From positions 186,001 to 250,000 of the forward strand of contig NZ_RJAC01000013.1 in NCBI RefSeq assembly GCF_003999975.1: a stretch of DNA of 64,000 nt. The letters are read 5' to 3'. Positions 50,467-58,476 of the stretch are shown in pieces. A model generated the notes under the pieces. The model had not been told where the DNA came from. It was given only the letters and a program-made list of their open reading frames with translations, and ran no database searches. The first letter of the stretch is position 1. Each line of letters opens with the position of its first letter. Origin of the DNA: Actinoplanes solisilvae. GTDB taxonomy: Bacteria; Actinomycetota; Actinomycetes; Mycobacteriales; Micromonosporaceae. The translations under genes were made by a program, and so were the position numbers.

Positions 50467-51777
50467 ATGTTGAAATTCTGGCGTGCCGCAGTCGCCGCAG
50501 TGGCGATCGCCGGAGTCGCGCTCCTCGTCCCCGCGTCCCCCGCCGCGGCCGCGAGCCTCCAGGAGGTCACCGGTTTCGGTGCCAACCCCACCAACCTGCG
50601 CATGCACCTCTACGTGTCCGACCGCGTCGCCGCCAACCCGGCCCTGCTGGTCGCCGTCCACTACTGCACCGGCTCGGGTCCCGCGTTCCATTCGGGTACG
50701 GAGTTCGCGTCGCTCGCCGACCAGTACGGCTTCATCGTCGTCTATCCGTCGGCGACCCGTTCCGGCAGCTGCTACGACGTGTCCACGCCGGGCGCCCTGC
50801 GGCACGACGGCACCAGCGACCCGGTCGGCATCGTGTCGATGGTCCGCTACGTGCAGCAGCGCTACAACACCGACCCGAACCGCACCTTCGTCACCGGCGC
50901 GTCCTCGGGCGCGATGATGACCAACGTCCTGCTCGGCGACTACCCGGACGTGTTCGCCGCCGGTTCCGCGTTCATGGGCGTACCGTTCGGCTGCTTCGCC
51001 ACCACGGACGGCTCGATGTGGAACAGCGCCTGCGCCAACGGTCAGATCTCCCGTACGGGCCAGGCATGGGGCGACCTGGTCCGCGCCGCCTATCCCGGCT
51101 ACTCGGGCCGCCGCCCACGCATGCAGGTGGTCCACGGCACCACCGACAGCACCCTGCAATACCCGAACTTCGCCGAGCAGCTCAAACAATGGACCAACGT
51201 GCTGGGCGTCAGCCAGACCCCCGTCTTCACCGACACTCCGCAGAGCAACTGGACCCGTACGCGATACGGCTCCTCCACCGTCCAGGCCCCCGTGGAGGGA
51301 ATCAGCGTCGCCGGCGTAGGTCACTCGCTGCCGTTGAGCGGCATGGCCCGCCTGGCCATCGCGTTCTTCGGCCTGGACACGACCACCACGCCGCCTCCCA
51401 CGACACCGCCGCCGACGACCCCGCCCCCGACAACACCGCCGCCGACGACCCCGCCCCCGACCGCGGGCACCTGCCGGGTCACGGCGGCAGTGAACGGCTG
51501 GAACACCGGCCTGACCACCCAGCTCACGATCGCGAACACCGGCACCGCCCCGGTCAACGGCTGGACCCTGTCCTTCACCCTCCCCACCGGCCAGACGATC
51601 ACGTCCGGCTGGAACGCCACCTACTCGCCGACGTCAGGCCAGGTGACCGCCCGCAACGTCAGCTACAACGGCACGATCACCCCCGGCTCGTCGGTCTCCA
51701 TCGGCTTCCAGGCCACCCACACCGGGAACAGCACCGCCCCGACGAGCTACACGCTCAACGGCGCGGCCTGTTCCTGA
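50467..51777 (+). CDS. Secreted CE1-type esterase (acetylxylan/feruloyl) with CBM2
   Basis: A 436-residue secreted protein. Signal peptide to about AAAA-S (residue 29). The catalytic part (about 30-300) is of the PHB-depolymerase/acetylxylan-esterase CE1 kind, with Ser146 in the GASSG elbow, VVYPSATRSGSCYDV, and histidine in VAGVGHSLP. A long PPPTT linker leads to a CBM2 (334-436), similar to that of the xylanase. It probably removes acetyl or feruloyl groups from xylan so the xylanase can act. ATG 50467 with AAAGGA six bases upstream. It follows the xylanase by 130 bp. Confidence 0.92.
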   Translation: MLKFWRAAVAAVAIAGVALLVPASPAAAASLQEVTGFGANPTNLRMHLYVSDRVAANPALLVAVHYCTGSGPAFHSGTEFASLADQYGFIVVYPSATRSGSCYDVSTPGALRHDGTSDPVGIVSMVRYVQQRYNTDPNRTFVTGASSGAMMTNVLLGDYPDVFAAGSAFMGVPFGCFATTDGSMWNSACANGQISRTGQAWGDLVRAAYPGYSGRRPRMQVVHGTTDSTLQYPNFAEQLKQWTNVLGVSQTPVFTDTPQSNWTRTRYGSSTVQAPVEGISVAGVGHSLPLSGMARLAIAFFGLDTTTTPPPTTPPPTTPPPTTPPPTTPPPTAGTCRVTAAVNGWNTGLTTQLTIANTGTAPVNGWTLSFTLPTGQTITSGWNATYSPTSGQVTARNVSYNGTITPGSSVSIGFQATHTGNSTAPTSYTLNGAACS

Positions 51778-51790
51778 GCCCGTACGCGGC

Positions 51791-51815
51791 GCCCGGCCAA
51801 CGGGCTAGGCCGGGC
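51791..51815 (+). terminator. First hairpin after the esterase
   Basis: GCCCGGCC (51791-51798) pairs with GGCCGGGC (51808-51815), loop nine bases. Confidence 0.6.
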
Positions 51816-51829
51816 GCACGTCCGGGCGC

Positions 51830-51868
51830 GGGGTGCCGCGGCGGCATCGTCCTCCGCCGCGGCACCCC
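51830..51868 (+). terminator. 15-bp perfect hairpin terminator
   Basis: Arms 51830-51844 and 51854-51868 (core TGCCGCGGCGG) are perfectly complementary, with a nine-base loop. It ends the esterase transcript. Confidence 0.85.
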
Positions 51869-51935
51869 TCATTCCACCTTCTGGACCCGAGCCTAATCCG
51901 TTCCGCGTGACGGTCGACAAGAAGCCGCAGCCGCC

Positions 51936-51975
51936 TGTGGACAAGCGGACGACCGCGAACCGTGCCTGTGGACAA
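51936..51975 (-). promoter_or_regulatory. Two DnaA-box motifs
   Basis: TGTGGACAA at 51936-51944 and 51967-51975, the exact inverse of the consensus actinobacterial DnaA box TTGTCCACA, 31 bp apart in the same orientation. There is no replication-initiation gene near, so this is not an origin; DnaA could still bind. Confidence 0.6.
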
Positions 51976-52438
51976 CGAAAACGCAGCCGTCCGCGGAGGG
52001 ATAGTGCCTCTGCCATCCCGGGTGGGTGGGAGGCTCCCGCTGGAGAGTCTTGATCGTGGTGGTCTGTCCTCAGCGGTCCCGGGCCGAGGGGTCTGCGCCG
52101 GGAGGCCCGGTGGCGACACCCGGTTCGTCCGGCCCAGTTACGGTGGACCGGTGATAGCCGGGGCTTTCCAGGCGCGCCGGCGTCGTGGTGCCGCGCGGCG
52201 CGGCCACTCGCCCTGCATGCGCCACGTAACAGCCAGCCACCGAGCGAGCCAACCGATCACCGCGAGCGGGCCACGCGAACCTGATGCCCGCACCGGGCTT
52301 CCCGGCCCAGACCTCGACCCCGGAGGCTCTCCGGGTAGCTCGGCCAGCGCGATCGTCGGTTCGGCCTGGCCCGGCGTGCATCGAGGTCCCGCAGAAGATC
52401 GACGAAGCCCGTCCGTCCCTTCAGGTCGAGGAGGCCCA

Positions 52439-53437
52439 ATGAAGGCGAATCATCAGCAGCCGGCGTGGCTGCAGCAGGCTCTTGACGAGCTGGTTGCCGA
52501 GGGGGCGCCGGGTGCACTCGCCGAGCTGCGGGACGAGCACGGCACCTGGCGAGCCGCCAGCGGGGTGGCCGAGCTGGGCACCGAGCGGCCGGTCGACCCG
52601 GCAGGCTGGTTCCGGATCGGCAGCGTGACCAAGACGTTCACCGCGACGGTCGTTCTGCAACTCGTCGCCGAGGGCCGGGTCGGGCTGGACGACACGGTCC
52701 AGCGCTGGCTGCCCGACGTCGTTCCGGGCGCGGCCGCCATCACGATCCGCCAGCTGCTGAACCACACCAGCGGGCTCTACAACTACACGCGCGATCTGAC
52801 CCCGTACGGCATCCTTCGTGATCGGTTCAGACGCTGGACCCCGCACGAGGTGATCCTCCCGGCCCGCCGCAAAGCCCCTGACTTCCCGCCGGGCACTGCA
52901 CGCGCCTACAACAACACGGCCTTCGTCCTGCTCGGCATGCTCATCGAGAAAGTCACCAACAGCCCCTACGGCGACCAGATCGCGCGACGAATGCTGCGTC
53001 CCCTCGATCTGCGCCGTACGAGGGACGACGTGGAGCGGTTGCCGGAACCGCACGCCCACGGCTATCTCGCGGTGGCCGGCGAACCGGTCGACGTGTCGGT
53101 CTACAACTCGTCGCAGGCCGGTTCGGCGGGCGGCATGATCTCCACGGCGGCCGACCTCAACCGGTTCTTCGCCGAGTTGCTGACCGGCAACCTGCTCGGC
53201 GTACCCGAACGGCGCGAGATGCTCGAGGGCGGCCTCGGCCTCACCAGATACGGCGTGCCCGGGGTGATGGGCAAGGACGGTGGCTTCCATGGCTACCGCA
53301 CCTGGTCGTTCCACTCCACCGACGCGTCCTGGCAGTTGACCGTCTCCATGACCTTCGGCCTGACCGGTGGCCCGGCCACCGAAGAGTTCCTGGCGCGCGT
53401 GGTCAGACTGTCCGCAGGTCGAGCGTGTGCCAGGTGA
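52439..53437 (+). CDS. Serine hydrolase, class C beta-lactamase-like family
   Basis: A 332-residue protein. Ser62-V-T-Lys65 is the SxxK catalytic motif and Tyr157-N-Asn159 (AYNNTAF) the YxN motif of the D-alanyl-D-alanine carboxypeptidase/EstB family. Further support is FRIGSVTKTFTATVVLQLV and LLNHTSGLYNYT. No signal peptide is evident. The start ATG 52439 is nicely placed after CGAGGAGG. Activity could be peptidase or esterase; a drug-inactivating role cannot be stated. Its end overlaps the convergent beta-propeller gene by 35 bp. Confidence 0.88.
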   Translation: MKANHQQPAWLQQALDELVAEGAPGALAELRDEHGTWRAASGVAELGTERPVDPAGWFRIGSVTKTFTATVVLQLVAEGRVGLDDTVQRWLPDVVPGAAAITIRQLLNHTSGLYNYTRDLTPYGILRDRFRRWTPHEVILPARRKAPDFPPGTARAYNNTAFVLLGMLIEKVTNSPYGDQIARRMLRPLDLRRTRDDVERLPEPHAHGYLAVAGEPVDVSVYNSSQAGSAGGMISTAADLNRFFAELLTGNLLGVPERREMLEGGLGLTRYGVPGVMGKDGGFHGYRTWSFHSTDASWQLTVSMTFGLTGGPATEEFLARVVRLSAGRACAR

Positions 53438-54476
53438 TCTCCTCGTAGTCACCGGTGGTCGACCACCACAGCAGGCCGCCCCGCGCGAAGGCGCCGTCCA
53501 CGTTCGGGGCGATGTCGACGGTCCGGCCGGTCGCGAGGTCGTAGACGACCAGGCCCGATGCTCCGGTCACGTCGCTGGCAGGGCCGGGCTCGGCCAGGAT
53601 CTCGAAGCGGTCGAGGATCGCCACGTCGGTGACGGCGGCCTGGGCGGCGCCCCCGGCGATGCGGCGGCGGTCGGAACCGTCGGGCCGCACCAGTTCGATG
53701 GCGGCCGGCGTCTCCTCTCCCATGATCATCGCCCGGCACCAGGACGGGTTGCAGGTGAGCTGGGCCAGTCCCGAGTTCGCCACGGCCACGTCCCGGTTGG
53801 TGGCCAGATTGCGCAGCCGCGGCTCGCCCGACGTGCTGCCGTCGTCGACCAGCCAAGGCCACGCCGACTGCGACCACTGGCCCGGTTCCGTACGCACGGA
53901 AACACTTCCGCCGCCGACCGGGATCGAGCGGATCTGGGTCGCCGTCGACCCGGCCGCAGCCGTCCAGCGTAGACGCCCCTCAGCGACCACCAGGTCGTAC
54001 TGGGTGCCGTAGAAGACCGCGCTTCCAGTGTCGCGAGTCAGCAGGCGCGCCGCCCCACCGGCGCGCGGCGCGGTCCAGAGCCGCACGGCGGGCGACGCGG
54101 CCGTCGACTCGGCCCAGAAGAGCTGATCGTCGGTGGCCGTGAACGCCTCGAACTGCGGATTGTCGGCCAGCGACACCCGGCGTAGCTCGCGCATCCCGGC
54201 GGGGGAGCGCACCAGCAGCCGCGTCTCCGCACCGTTCGGGGCCGGCGCGGTCCCGATCGCCGTCGCCGTGTCGAGGAACATCGACGGCGAGAAGAGCGGC
54301 CCGTCGTCCAGCCCGGCCGCCATCTCGCCGCGAGCCGCGTCCGGCCAGGCCGACAAGGCGGACGTGCGCGTGGGCGCGATCGGGGCCGAGGAGCCGCCGA
54401 TCGAGCCGGTGATCAACGCGGTGCCCGCTGCGAGGGCCACGGCGAGCGCCGCGATGGAAGGCCAGCGCGGCTTCAC
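53403..54476 (-). CDS. Membrane-anchored beta-propeller-like protein
   Basis: A 357-residue protein with an N-terminal anchor (SIAALAVALAAGTALITGSIG). The rest contains repeated short motifs of the TolB/WD type: DDQLFWAESTA, ARLLTRDTGSAVFYGTQYDLV, GGGSVSVRTEPGQWSQSAWPW and VVYDLATGRTVDIAPN. It is probably a six- or seven-bladed propeller of unknown ligand. GTG 54476 overlaps the TIGR03943 stop (GTGA), so it belongs to that operon. Not a recognised enzyme. Confidence 0.75.
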   Translation of the reverse strand: MKPRWPSIAALAVALAAGTALITGSIGGSSAPIAPTRTSALSAWPDAARGEMAAGLDDGPLFSPSMFLDTATAIGTAPAPNGAETRLLVRSPAGMRELRRVSLADNPQFEAFTATDDQLFWAESTAASPAVRLWTAPRAGGAARLLTRDTGSAVFYGTQYDLVVAEGRLRWTAAAGSTATQIRSIPVGGGSVSVRTEPGQWSQSAWPWLVDDGSTSGEPRLRNLATNRDVAVANSGLAQLTCNPSWCRAMIMGEETPAAIELVRPDGSDRRRIAGGAAQAAVTDVAILDRFEILAEPGPASDVTGASGLVVYDLATGRTVDIAPNVDGAFARGGLLWWSTTGDYEEITWHTLDLRTV

Positions 54477-55180
54477 GCGTACGGCTGCTTCGGCTGGGGG
54501 ACCTCTTTCCAGGTTTTCACCTCGAGGAAGGCGACGTCCACATTGTTCACCGGGTCTTTCGTTGTCTGGGCGGTGTAGACGCCGACGACCTCGACCCATG
54601 TGTCCGCCGGTACGTCGATGGGGGCGCTCCCGCTCAGCCCGAGCTTGATGGGCCGCCCGTCGGCCGCGCAGCACGACAGGACGATCCGCGCCAGCATCGG
54701 TTTGCCGTCCGGGGCGGTGGTGATGAACCCGGTCATCCGCAGGTCGCGACCCGACAGGCTCTTACCCGAGTCGAAGAGTGCCCGCGACGCGTAGTCGAGA
54801 ATGCTCAGCTCGGCCGGATCCCCCTCAGGAAGCGGGGGATACGACGAGTCCCCGACCGGCGCCGCGACAACGCTGCCCGCCTGACTAGCCGCGTACGACC
54901 CCAGGGCTGGCGGCGCCACCAGCAACAACCCGAGCACCGGCAGGATGAGAAGCCACCCCACCCCGGGCGCGTGATCGTGTTCTTCTGAAGCGGAGTGACG
55001 AGACGACCGGAAGGAGTACCAGATCGTCATGACCGCCGCCGCGACCAGCAGCACCCCCGTCGCGATCAGGAAGGGCTGCAACCCCTCCTTGACGTAGCGC
55101 AGGTAGAGATCGGTGAACGAGGCACGCAGCAGCGCCCCGCCGAACAGCAGCAACAGCACGCCCTGAGTCAGCCGGCTCAC
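54473..55180 (-). CDS. TIGR03943 family permease-associated protein
   Basis: A 235-residue protein: two N-terminal helices, a loop, and a C-terminal soluble domain ending in KTWKEVPQPKQPYA. This is the TIGR03943 (YcgQ-like) family, normally partnered with a permease gene of the YraQ/ArsP type. RIVLSCCAADGRPIKLG carries a CC pair. The usable start is GTG 55180, whose first G belongs to the tnpB element; before insertion the codon was probably ATG. Metal or metalloid transport is expected from the family pairing; substrate unknown. Confidence 0.88.
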   Translation of the reverse strand: MSRLTQGVLLLLFGGALLRASFTDLYLRYVKEGLQPFLIATGVLLVAAAVMTIWYSFRSSRHSASEEHDHAPGVGWLLILPVLGLLLVAPPALGSYAASQAGSVVAAPVGDSSYPPLPEGDPAELSILDYASRALFDSGKSLSGRDLRMTGFITTAPDGKPMLARIVLSCCAADGRPIKLGLSGSAPIDVPADTWVEVVGVYTAQTTKDPVNNVDVAFLEVKTWKEVPQPKQPYA

Positions 55181-55200
55181 CTGACATCAAGGGCGGAAAC

Positions 55201-55218
55201 CCGGTCCTTCAGGGCCGG
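55201..55218 (+). repeat. Left-end hairpin of TnpB element
   Basis: CCGGTCC-TTCA-GGGCCGG, a 7-bp stem (one G-T pair) with a TTCA loop, about 20 bases inside the left boundary. The core GGTCCTTCAGGGCC recurs at the right end in the same orientation, as expected for single-strand transposition. Confidence 0.75.
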
Positions 55219-55293
55219 GAGGAAGCCCGGTACGGCCTGGCGGCGTGTCGCCATGACATCTCCTGTATTGAGGTAGAGATGTAGATTCAATGG

Positions 55294-56367
55294 ATGATGG
55301 TGGCCGAGTTGCTGAAGCTGGCCCCGACGGGCGAGCAGATCGAGCTTCTCTCGGCCGCCATGACCGCCTGCAACCGTGCTGCCAACCGGGTGGCCGAGGT
55401 CGCGTTCGTGCAGCGCACCGCCAACAAGATCGCCTTGCAGAAGATCGTCTACGCCGACCTCAGATCGGAGTTCGGCCTGTCCGCGCAGATGGCCGTCCGA
55501 GCCATCGCGAAAGCCTGCGAGGCGTACAAGCGGGACAAGTCCATCAAGCCGGTGTTCCGGACGGGCGGTGCCGTGCAGTACGACCAGCGGATGCTGACCT
55601 GGAAGGGCCGCGACGCCGTGTCGATCCTGGCCCTGAAAGGCAGGATCATCGTCCCGGTCGTCTACCAGGGCCGGTGGACAAAGGTTCCTGGCGCTGTCGT
55701 ACGGGGCCAGGCCGACTTGATCGTCCGGGACGGCAAGTGGTACCTCGCCGTTGTGATCGACGTGCCCGAGCCGCCCGGTGGCGGTGAGCCGGACGGCTGG
55801 CTCGGTGTCGATCTCGGGGTGGTCAACCTCGCCACCGACTCCGACGGCACCGCCTACTCCGGCAAGGCCGTCCGCGCCATGCGCCGTCGCCACAACCGGC
55901 TCCGCGCCAAGCTTCAGGCCATCGGCACCAAGAGCGCCAAGCGGCTGCTGAAGAAACGACGCCGCAAGGAATCCCGCTACGCGCGGGACGTGAACCACTG
56001 CATCAGCAAGGCCCTCGTCCGGACAGCCAAAGGCACCCGGCGCGGCATCAAGCTCGAAGACTTGAGCGGGATCCGCGATCGGGTAACAGTTAAGAAGGCT
56101 CAGCGGTCCGACCTGCATTCGTGGGCGTTCTTCCAGCTCCGCCAGTTTGTCGGCTACAAGGCGGCCATCGCCGGTGTGCCCTTGGCCCTGGTGGATCCGA
56201 AGAACACCGCCCGCGAGTGCCACGAGTGCAACTACATCGACAAGAAGAACCGCCGCAGCCGCGACGACTTCCTGTGCTTGAGGTGCGGGCACGCTGGCCC
56301 CGCCGACCACAACGCTGCCCGCAACATCGCGGGCAGGGCCGCTGTCATGCGGCCTGACGCGGCGTGA
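55294..56367 (+). CDS. tnpB: TnpB RNA-guided nuclease (OrfB_IS605)
   Basis: A 357-residue protein. The RuvC residues are all present: Asp173 in LGVDLGVVNLATDS, Glu255 in IKLEDLSGIRD and Asp338 in GPADHNAARNIA. The zinc finger has Cys309/Cys312 (CHEC) and Cys328/Cys331 (CLRC). Length is a little short at the N-terminus, where the usual KAYRFRLYPT start is degenerate (ELLKLAPTGEQ). It looks functional. TnpB cleaves DNA next to a target-adjacent motif using a guide RNA encoded at the element's 3' end. No tnpA, so it would depend on a partner in trans. ATG 55294. Confidence 0.93.
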   Translation: MMVAELLKLAPTGEQIELLSAAMTACNRAANRVAEVAFVQRTANKIALQKIVYADLRSEFGLSAQMAVRAIAKACEAYKRDKSIKPVFRTGGAVQYDQRMLTWKGRDAVSILALKGRIIVPVVYQGRWTKVPGAVVRGQADLIVRDGKWYLAVVIDVPEPPGGGEPDGWLGVDLGVVNLATDSDGTAYSGKAVRAMRRRHNRLRAKLQAIGTKSAKRLLKKRRRKESRYARDVNHCISKALVRTAKGTRRGIKLEDLSGIRDRVTVKKAQRSDLHSWAFFQLRQFVGYKAAIAGVPLALVDPKNTARECHECNYIDKKNRRSRDDFLCLRCGHAGPADHNAARNIAGRAAVMRPDAA

Positions 56368-56419
56368 CCTCGCAGCCAGCGGGACAACACGACTGCAAGC
56401 TCGGTCCTTCAGGGCCGAG
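56368..56419 (+). ncRNA. Putative 3' end of the TnpB guide RNA
   Basis: In this family the RNA scaffold spans the end of tnpB and the right end of the element, with the guide just outside. Here the segment after the tnpB stop ends with an 8-bp hairpin at 56400-56419 (CTCGGTCC-TTCA-GGGCCGAG). The guide would be the bases after the right boundary at about 56424. This is by analogy; no expression evidence. Confidence 0.5.
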
Positions 56420-56420
56420 T

Positions 56421-57458
56421 TCATGACAGCAGCACCACCCCGAACGCCGTACCGACGAGAACCGCCACGACGAAGGTGGCCGGAGCGAACCGCGAGGCGA
56501 ACCGCCGGCCGAACACCCCCGTCTGCATCGAGATCAGTTTGAGGTCGACCATCGGACCCACCACCAGGAACACCAGCCGCGATGTGAGCGAGAACTGACT
56601 GAGCGAGGCGGCCACGAACGCGTCGGCCTCGCTGCAGATCGAGAGCAGGACGGCGAGCACGGCCAGAGCGATGACCGAGAGTACGGCGTTGGCCGCGAGA
56701 CTGGTCAGCCAAGCCTCGGGCACGACGACGTTGATGGTGGCCGCGGCCGCCGCGCCGATCACGAGGAAGCCGCCCGCGTGCAGCACGTCGTGCCGGCAGG
56801 CCGCCCAGAACGCCCGCCCGCGCGAGAGGTCGTCGAGTTCCGGCCGGTGCGGGAGCTTGATCCATTCGGTCTTGCCGAGCCGCAGCCACAACCATCCGAT
56901 GAGTACGGCCACCAGCAGGCTCGCGAGTCCGCGGGCGACCGCCATCTCGGGCCGCCCGGGGAACGCCACCACGGTCGCGGTCAGCACGATCGGGTTGATC
57001 GCGGGCGCGGCCAGCAGGAACGCCAGCGCGGCGGCCGGTGTGACCCCGCGCCGGATGAGCGACCCGGCGATCGGCACGCTGCCGCATTCACACCCCGGGA
57101 GTACGACTCCCGCGAGCGAGGCGGCCGGCACGGCCAGCGCCGGATGCCGCGGCAACGCCTTGGCCCAGAACGATCGGGGCACGTAGACCGCGATCACCGC
57201 CGACAGCGCAACCCCGAAGACCAGGAACGGGGCCGCCTGTACGAGCACCGAGACGAACACGGTCGTCCAGGTCTGCAACGCCGGGTCGGAGACGAGGTTC
57301 CCCAGCGGCCCGCGAAAGACGACCAGCAGCACGAGCAGCCCGGCCAGCACTTCGAGCGAGCCGACGCGGCGCTCCCGCGGAGGCGACGAGACAGGCGGTT
57401 CGTCGAGGTGGGTCGAGGGCAAGAGCTCACTCCAATGCGGTCGGCCGCGCCCCAACAT
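56421..57458 (-). CDS. Permease of the YraQ/ArsP type
   Basis: A 345-residue membrane protein with about eight helices. EVLAGLLVLLVVFRGP, the cysteine-bearing VVLPGCECGSVPIAGSLIRRGVTPAAALAFLLAAPAINPIVL, and DAFVAASLSQFSLTSRLVFLVVGPMVDLKL are hallmark segments of COG0701 permeases. The CECG motif may bind a metal. ATG 57458 is chosen; the frame extends upstream but lacks similarity. The 3' end is cut off from its partner TIGR03943 gene by the TnpB element, though its own stop is unaffected. Confidence 0.88.
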   Translation of the reverse strand: MLGRGRPHWSELLPSTHLDEPPVSSPPRERRVGSLEVLAGLLVLLVVFRGPLGNLVSDPALQTWTTVFVSVLVQAAPFLVFGVALSAVIAVYVPRSFWAKALPRHPALAVPAASLAGVVLPGCECGSVPIAGSLIRRGVTPAAALAFLLAAPAINPIVLTATVVAFPGRPEMAVARGLASLLVAVLIGWLWLRLGKTEWIKLPHRPELDDLSRGRAFWAACRHDVLHAGGFLVIGAAAAATINVVVPEAWLTSLAANAVLSVIALAVLAVLLSICSEADAFVAASLSQFSLTSRLVFLVVGPMVDLKLISMQTGVFGRRFASRFAPATFVVAVLVGTAFGVVLLS

Positions 57459-57511
57459 ACCTGCCCGCCCCGAGCCGTTCACCCGCCGGTGCGACTGTCT
57501 CCACCTGCGAA

Positions 57512-57529
57512 TATGTTGATTTGTGCATA
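57512..57529. promoter_or_regulatory. Candidate metalloregulator dyad
   Basis: TATG-N10-CATA in an AT-rich patch between the divergent permease and nucleoside hydrolase genes, resembling ArsR/SmtB-type operators. Low confidence. Confidence 0.3.
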
Positions 57530-57540
57530 GGATGCTGGGC

Positions 57541-58476
57541 ATGGCCGAACCGGTGATCATCGACTGCGATCCGGGACATGACGACGCCCTCGCGTTGCTG
57601 CTGGCGGTGGGCGACCCGCGGCTGCGGCTGCTCGGTGTCACGACCGTCGCCGGCAATCAGACCCTCGACAAGACGACCCGCAACGCGCAGAAGATCCTCG
57701 CCCTGGCCGGCGCCCACGACGTCCCCGTCGCCGCCGGCGCCGACCGTCCGCTGGTCAACGAGCTCACCGTCGCGGCCGACATCCACGGCGAGTCCGGCCT
57801 CGACGGCCCCGATCTCGACGTGCCCGTGCCCGTGCCCGTCGGCGTACACGCGGTCGAACTGCTGCGAAAGCTGATCACCGAAGCGGAAAGCCCTGTCACG
57901 CTGATCGCCCTGGGGCCGCTGACCAACGTCGCCCTGCTGTTGCGCACCTTTCCCGAGGTCACCGCCAACCTGCGCCGCATCGTCTTCATGGGCGGCTCGA
58001 CGACCCGGGGCAACAGCACCCCGTACGGCGAGTTCAACATGGTCACCGACCCCGAGGCCGCCGACATCGTGCTCCGCGCGCCGATCCCGCTCACGATGAT
58101 CGGCCTCAACGTGACCCACCTGGCCCTGGCCACCGACGAGATCATCGCCGAGCTGCGCGCGATCAGCCCGATCTGCGCCGAGCTGATGACGTTCTTCGCC
58201 GACGCGTACCGCCGGAATTTCGGCTTCCCTCACCCGCCGCTGCACGACCCGGTGGCCGTGGCCTACGTCCTCGACCAGACCATCGTCCCGACCGTCCGCG
58301 CCCCGATCAGCGTCGAGCTCACCGGCGTCTACACGCGAGGCGCGACCGTCGTCGATCTGCACCACCGCACCGGCCGTCCCGACAACGCCGACGTAGCTGT
58401 CGACCTTGACGTGAACGCCTTCTGGACCGTGCTGCTGAACGCGATCCGTCAGAACCCGATCGGCAACCCCGCGTAG
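57541..58476 (+). CDS. Inosine/uridine-preferring nucleoside hydrolase
   Basis: A 311-residue enzyme cleaving ribonucleosides to base and ribose. The calcium-binding start IIDCDPGHDDALAL is diagnostic, and the substrate-binding ITNVALLLRTFPEV, GEFNMVTDPEAADIV and HDPVAVAYVLDQ match the IunH family. ATG 57541 with AGGATG upstream. It works alone in purine/pyrimidine salvage; substrate preference cannot be read with certainty. Its end overlaps pobA by 28 bp tail-to-tail. Confidence 0.95.
   Translation: MAEPVIIDCDPGHDDALALLLAVGDPRLRLLGVTTVAGNQTLDKTTRNAQKILALAGAHDVPVAAGADRPLVNELTVAADIHGESGLDGPDLDVPVPVPVGVHAVELLRKLITEAESPVTLIALGPLTNVALLLRTFPEVTANLRRIVFMGGSTTRGNSTPYGEFNMVTDPEAADIVLRAPIPLTMIGLNVTHLALATDEIIAELRAISPICAELMTFFADAYRRNFGFPHPPLHDPVAVAYVLDQTIVPTVRAPISVELTGVYTRGATVVDLHHRTGRPDNADVAVDLDVNAFWTVLLNAIRQNPIGNPA

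Larger units (their letters stand above)
51778..52438. other. About 660 bp without a gene: terminators and two DnaA-box motifs
   Basis: Begins with two hairpins, then a stretch holding two TTGTCCACA motifs (reverse strand), then a featureless rest. Overlapping frames here have no family resemblance. Confidence 0.7.
55180..56423 (+). mobile_element. TnpB element (IS200/IS605 type, no tnpA)
   Basis: About 1.24 kb between TIGR03943 and the permease gene. It carries one gene, tnpB, and no Y1 transposase. Similar hairpins lie near each end. Boundaries are inferred: the flanks share TCA, and joining them at TCA gives an empty site in which the permease stop and the TIGR03943 start overlap as ATGA. 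The exact ends are uncertain by a few bases. Confidence 0.75.

Noticed and set aside
51936..51975. Possible replication origin
   Set aside because: Only two DnaA boxes and no dnaA, dnaN or AT-rich unwinding region nearby.
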